From assembly GCF_002160985.1 (NCBI RefSeq), contig NZ_NFLQ01000017.1:1-64000 (forward strand): DNA of 64,000 bases, written 5' to 3'. The stretch is from Lachnoclostridium sp. An118. Its GTDB lineage: Bacteria; Bacillota; Clostridia; Lachnospirales; Lachnospiraceae. Below, piece after piece: positions 60,969 to 64,000 of the stretch; position 1 is the stretch's first letter; the number at the start of each line of letters is the position of its first letter. The notes beneath the pieces are model-generated. The model did not search any database, was not told the DNA's origin, and was given only the letters and a program-made list of their open reading frames with translations. The position numbers and the translations under genes are program-made.

Positions 60969-61064
60969 ATGTTGACTCTCGAAGGTCTGATTGCTGTTAT
61001 CAGCTTATGCTTAACAGCCTTTGGACTTGGTTACGCAATAGGAAGCAATCACGCAAAAAAATAA
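60969..61064 (+). CDS. Candidate type I toxin, 31-residue membrane peptide
   Basis: The peptide MLTLEGLIAVISLCLTAFGL followed by GYAIGSNHAKK is one hydrophobic helix with a polar basic end, like holin-type type I toxins. AAAGGAGG lies eight bases before the ATG at 60969; another ATG at 60963 is too close to it. The gene has its own promoter, long leader with a complementary element, and terminator, all normal for type I toxins kept in check by RNA. It is read opposite to the genes around it. Confidence 0.65.
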   Translation: MLTLEGLIAVISLCLTAFGLGYAIGSNHAKK

Positions 61065-61142
61065 CCGCCCCAGCCTCGCAAACTGAACGGTTATTTTTCT
61101 TAACTAATCATAATGTGGGCTAACCATCTATCGGTAGCACCT
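61053..61142 (-). ncRNA. Candidate antisense antitoxin RNA
   Basis: On the minus strand TTGACA (61179-61174) and TAATAT (61156-61151) are 17 bp apart. A transcript starting near 61142 would begin GGTGCTACC, overlap the 3' end of the toxin message and stop at the shared terminator, about 90 nt. Convergent RNAs ending at a common terminator are the layout of fst-like type I systems. Confidence 0.5.
61057..61098. terminator. Bidirectional terminator at the toxin 3' end
   Basis: AAAAATAACCG (61057-61067) pairs with CGGTTATTTTT (61088-61098). Both strands leave the stem with a T-run, so it can end the toxin message and the convergent RNA alike. Confidence 0.85.
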
Positions 61143-61216
61143 TTTCTATAATCATATTAGCATCATACACTAGATATGTCAAACAGATTTCTCCTCCAAA
61201 TTCAAGCTTCCCTACG

Positions 61217-61825
61217 TTAATCTTTATCTTCGAACGTATGATACGTAACAACAACTGCAGCTTCTTCTGGAAATATGTCTCCTTCTTCGAAATCAGAGCC
61301 ACCATTTATTGATACTTTTTCAACCGATCCATCTTTTGTGATGAACCCTGTTATTAGATCTTTATTCTTTTTAGTAGTGATTTCTATAAAACCCGCATTT
61401 TCCAAATCAATAATTACCTGCTCATAGTTTTCACCTTTTAAATCCTTTGAAGAAAATGGAACCTGCACTTCATTTGCATCCGGTTTTCCAGCCACCTCAT
61501 AAAATCTACTAATCCCGAAACATATTGCTGCAATCAAAAACAATATACCCATGCAAGCAAACACTACCCTATCGTTTCTCTTTTTTTCACGCTCTTCATA
61601 TTCGAGCTGTTTTAGCTGAATCTTTTCCTTTCGTTCGTGTTCCCTAATTTTTGCCTCATCGGTATATGTTTGATGGTAATTAATTTTTTTAGTAATCTCT
61701 ACTCGTTTTACTCCATCATCCATAAATATCTTGCTACCACAGTAAGAACAGAACATGGATTTTCTATCTTGTTCAATTTCTACAGTCGCACCACAAGCAG
61801 GGCAATTCAATTGATACATCTTCAT
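61217..61825 (-). CDS. Zinc-ribbon membrane protein with PASTA-like outer domain
   Basis: This 202-residue protein has an N-terminal zinc ribbon (NCPACGATVEIEQ, MFCSYCGSKIF), a charged helical stretch, one membrane span (VVFACMGILFLIAAICFGIS, about residues 87-106) and a C-terminal domain with VQVPFSSKDLKGENYEQVII and ENAGF, which resembles a PASTA repeat. The topology puts the ribbon inside and the PASTA-like part outside. GGAGG precedes the ATG. It is the last gene of a five-gene run on the minus strand. Confidence 0.7.
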   Translation of the reverse strand: MKMYQLNCPACGATVEIEQDRKSMFCSYCGSKIFMDDGVKRVEITKKINYHQTYTDEAKIREHERKEKIQLKQLEYEEREKKRNDRVVFACMGILFLIAAICFGISRFYEVAGKPDANEVQVPFSSKDLKGENYEQVIIDLENAGFIEITTKKNKDLITGFITKDGSVEKVSINGGSDFEEGDIFPEEAAVVVTYHTFEDKD

Positions 61826-61847
61826 AAGTATTCCTCCAGGCTAATAG

Positions 61848-62516
61848 TTAATCGACCTCCAACAAGTTCGCCGACTGCATCAAAATTGTTCCTACTGCTA
61901 TTCCTAACAGCATAGTCAGCATTACATCCTGTCGCTCATTACAACCGATTATATACTCTCCCCATTTCATTCCTAAATCAGAAGGCACTTTGTTGATCTG
62001 AATCAGAATGTGCTTTCCTTTTTTTCCATATACCTTTATTTCAGAGCCAGTGTCATTACACTCCATTCTATAATCGCTATTCACCAAGTTGAATTTTCTC
62101 TTATCGAACATTTCGCTGGATTTTAATTCATACTTAATATGTCCACACTCAATAATGCAACTTTTTTTCTTTGCTACCAAAAATGCCATTTCATTCGCAG
62201 CCATGTCTACGAATGTATATTTACACTTTCCAAATTTCTCTCCTTCACTATATGCTAAATATAAAGGCTCATTTTCCGGAGAATATATTCCAAAGAAATT
62301 CTTCTTCAAACCAAACTCTTTGGCGTAATCCATATCGTCCTGTACTTCTTTAACCTCTCTCACGATATATTTATTTGCATACGGATAATTTGCAATATAT
62401 TCTAAATTCTTCTGTTCACGTTTTACAAATACATCTTCTAATTTTTGTCCGATTGCTTCAAATCCTGCCCCAATAGCAGAAGCACCTGCCCCAACAATCT
62501 TTCCTAATATTCCCAT
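61848..62516 (-). CDS. Unrecognised 222-residue protein with amphipathic N terminus
   Basis: I do not recognise this protein. It begins with a small-residue-rich segment MGILGKIVGAGASAIGAGFE that could associate with membrane, followed by a mixed alpha/beta domain (YANKYIVREVKEVQDDMDYA, FFGIYSPENEPLYLAYSEGE) and a C-terminal hydrophobic stretch VMLTMLLGIAVGTILMQSA. It resembles lipid- or membrane-bound sensors only in general form. It is 22 bp before the zinc-ribbon gene and 31 bp after the next, so clearly in one operon. Confidence 0.65.
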   Translation of the reverse strand: MGILGKIVGAGASAIGAGFEAIGQKLEDVFVKREQKNLEYIANYPYANKYIVREVKEVQDDMDYAKEFGLKKNFFGIYSPENEPLYLAYSEGEKFGKCKYTFVDMAANEMAFLVAKKKSCIIECGHIKYELKSSEMFDKRKFNLVNSDYRMECNDTGSEIKVYGKKGKHILIQINKVPSDLGMKWGEYIIGCNERQDVMLTMLLGIAVGTILMQSANLLEVD

Positions 62517-62547
62517 CTTAATCCAATCCTCATTTTATGTTTTAAAG

Positions 62548-63054
62548 CTACTCAAGTTCTTCGTCATCATTCATTTCAATCTTTGTATTTCCACCAATAG
62601 CAGACGCAAGCACTCCAGCTACCGTCCCTATTGCAGCCGCACCAATAACAGCTAATGTAGCAATAAACTTTTTATTCTCTGAATCTTTTTCGCCTTTCAT
62701 CTTGTTTACTTCTATCATTTTATCAATAATATACCTCTTCTCATCGAAAGATAAGTTTTCTTTGTCCAGCTCTTTTTGCAATGAAGTGATAATAGCATCA
62801 CATGATGAGTAATATGATTTCACACTCTCGCTATTTTCATCAAGAGCCTTGTCCAAAGTCTGCTTATAATCCTGCAGAATATCCTTCATAGTATGTGCGA
62901 ACTCAGGAAACTGTTCAATTGCCTTCTTTGCAACTTCCGGGTCCATCCTATCAAGCATAGAAGCCATAGTAATGACTTTATCCTTTGTCAAATGTCGAAA
63001 ATCATCTATCCCTAATTTCTTCAATACTTTTTGTTCTGTTAATGATCTAGCCAT
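62548..63054 (-). CDS. Unrecognised tail-anchored helical protein
   Basis: This 168-residue protein is almost all helix (VLKKLGIDDFRHLTKDKVIT, DYKQTLDKALDENSESVKSY, DEKRYIIDKMIEVNKMKGEK) with a C-terminal Ala/Gly-rich membrane span (FIATLAVIGAAAIGTVAGVL) and a short acidic end. The cytosolic coiled-coil with a tail anchor is like membrane scaffold proteins. Family unknown. GGGGG precedes the ATG. Confidence 0.65.
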   Translation of the reverse strand: MARSLTEQKVLKKLGIDDFRHLTKDKVITMASMLDRMDPEVAKKAIEQFPEFAHTMKDILQDYKQTLDKALDENSESVKSYYSSCDAIITSLQKELDKENLSFDEKRYIIDKMIEVNKMKGEKDSENKKFIATLAVIGAAAIGTVAGVLASAIGGNTKIEMNDDEELE

Positions 63055-63113
63055 ATTTATACCCCCATTATCAATTTATTCATGTATAATATAATCCGTA
63101 AATTTCGCGACAG

Positions 63114-63377
63114 TTACCAATTTATACTTGAACCAATTGTACAAATAATAAGAAAAAACACAATGACTCCAGCCATCATCAGTATCCCTTGCACCATTTG
63201 TTTACGTTCTAATTCACGTTTAAGTTCCATATTTTTACGTTTTTCTTCTTGACGAATCTGATATCGTGTCTTACGTTTTGGACTTTTTTCTTTCCTTTCC
63301 AGACCTCTTTCTATCATTCCTTCTACATCAGCTTGAAGGCTTGCCTCTTTCTTTTTAAAATTAAATGCCAGTTTCAT
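63114..63377 (-). CDS. Small basic tail-anchored protein
   Basis: This 87-residue protein has a very basic helical part (RKEKSPKRKTRYQIRQEEKR) followed by one membrane span (MMAGVIVFFLIICTIGSSI). It is not recognised. It has the same direction and AT-rich composition as the genes on each side, 59 bp before the coiled-coil gene. Confidence 0.6.
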   Translation of the reverse strand: MKLAFNFKKKEASLQADVEGMIERGLERKEKSPKRKTRYQIRQEEKRKNMELKRELERKQMVQGILMMAGVIVFFLIICTIGSSINW

Positions 63378-63491
63378 CCCATTCCTCTTTCCTGTATATA
63401 AAAGATGATTTTAAATACATCACAATACTGCAATTTATTTTAGTATATCACATTAATAATTACTTGTAATTAACAAAGACCTATATCTCGT

Positions 63492-63920
63492 CTAATTAGT
63501 CACCTCTCCATCCACAAATAATTCAAATTCCTCCGGGTTATTACATATGTCATATTTCTCATTATACTCTCTCTGGATATAATCAATTTTCATCGCCACT
63601 TTTGCCTCTTCAATATCATTGTCGCATAAATATACTTGCATATGAATTCCAGTCGCATATCCTCTATCTGTAGAAAACTTAATTGTATGAAATGAATTTT
63701 CCGTACACATCTTCACCAGTAATTTTGCGAATTCTTCTTTATCTTCGATCCTATCCCGATTTGCAACTACTTTAAGATACTGATCCCGATTCATACTGAT
63801 ACTGCTCACTACATCCGGCTCCATTGATATTTCTTCCTCAGATTTCTTTTCAAAATGATATCCCGTCATGATAACAAATATCATTATTACGCACACTATA
63901 CATATACGTTTCTCATTCAT
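63492..63920 (-). CDS. Small exported or membrane-anchored protein
   Basis: This 142-residue protein starts MNEKRICIVCVIMIFVIMTG, a signal anchor, and the remainder is an outer domain with EDKEEFAKLLVKMCTENSFH and AKVAMKIDYIQREYNEKYDI. No lipobox with the right spacing is clear. ATG at 63920 has GAGGGA upstream; an extension to 63953 is less likely. It is the first gene of the run that is visible; 63921-64000 shows only an upstream region. Confidence 0.6.
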   Translation of the reverse strand: MNEKRICIVCVIMIFVIMTGYHFEKKSEEEISMEPDVVSSISMNRDQYLKVVANRDRIEDKEEFAKLLVKMCTENSFHTIKFSTDRGYATGIHMQVYLCDNDIEEAKVAMKIDYIQREYNEKYDICNNPEEFELFVDGEVTN

Positions 63921-64000
63921 ACTTCTTATCCCTCTTGTTTGCAATCTATGCATTGCAATTATAGAAAATTTTTAAAGTAAAATCAATATAAGCACAAGGA

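Overview
The window looks like a chromosomal segment of a Gram-positive gut anaerobe of the class Clostridia, most likely family Lachnospiraceae. The reasons are the strong AGGAGG-type ribosome sites, the Lachnospiraceae-style small Cys-rich proteins, a VanR/VanS-like pair beside a penicillin-binding D,D-carboxypeptidase, a bile salt hydrolase, GH3 enzymes, SpaA-type surface protein architecture and a UGA-decoding selenoprotein. I cannot name genus or species from the sequence alone.

Region 1-51 kb is GC-rich and reads as core or slowly evolving genome. Layout: 0.2-3.0 kb cell-wall D,D-carboxypeptidase with its two-component system; 3.1-4.5 kb an SPFH membrane protein with a ribbon-helix-helix partner behind a clear promoter and operator; 4.6-6 kb small genes, a decayed acetyltransferase and ProX; 6-9 kb a long thioester/SpaA adhesin; 9.5-12.6 kb DegV, alkyltransferase-like protein, YaaA and a HAD phosphatase; 12.6-17.5 kb a two-helicase operon under a candidate LexA box; 17.5-19.8 kb a SWIM zinc-finger protein; 20-26.9 kb a two-component system plus an FtsX-type ABC transporter; 26.9-29.1 kb an iron alcohol dehydrogenase and a threonine aldolase; 29.3-33.4 kb two GH3 enzymes separated by a short orphan transcript; 34.3 kb purC; 35.2-40.5 kb a TetR-controlled flavoenzyme/MFS/iron-alcohol-dehydrogenase operon; 40.6 kb a selenoprotein gene with an in-frame UGA and SECIS-like hairpin; 41-51 kb an acyltransferase-kinase fusion, regulators, a diguanylate cyclase, bile salt hydrolase and a very long YhgE/Pip protein.

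Region 51.5-64 kb is AT-rich and accessory. It holds a ParE/Phd pair, a HicAB pair whose antitoxin gene is cut in two by a complete IS21-family element with a 6-bp target duplication, two relic tails of tyrosine integrases, a Thoeris system with one ThsA (SIR2-SLOG) and two ThsB-like TIR proteins, a second TIR gene coupled to a small membrane protein that carries a -1 frameshift, a candidate type I toxin with a convergent antisense RNA, and a five-gene run of unrecognised, mostly membrane-anchored proteins that continues to the window edge. This is a defence island built by successive insertions.

In Thoeris, TIR proteins sense infection and make a cyclic ADP-ribose signal that binds the SLOG domain of ThsA and switches on NAD depletion by its SIR2 domain. 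The neighbouring TIR-membrane pair has the same signal-plus-effector logic but a different effector, and I regard it, the selenoprotein and the terminal five-gene operon as the least described parts of the window.
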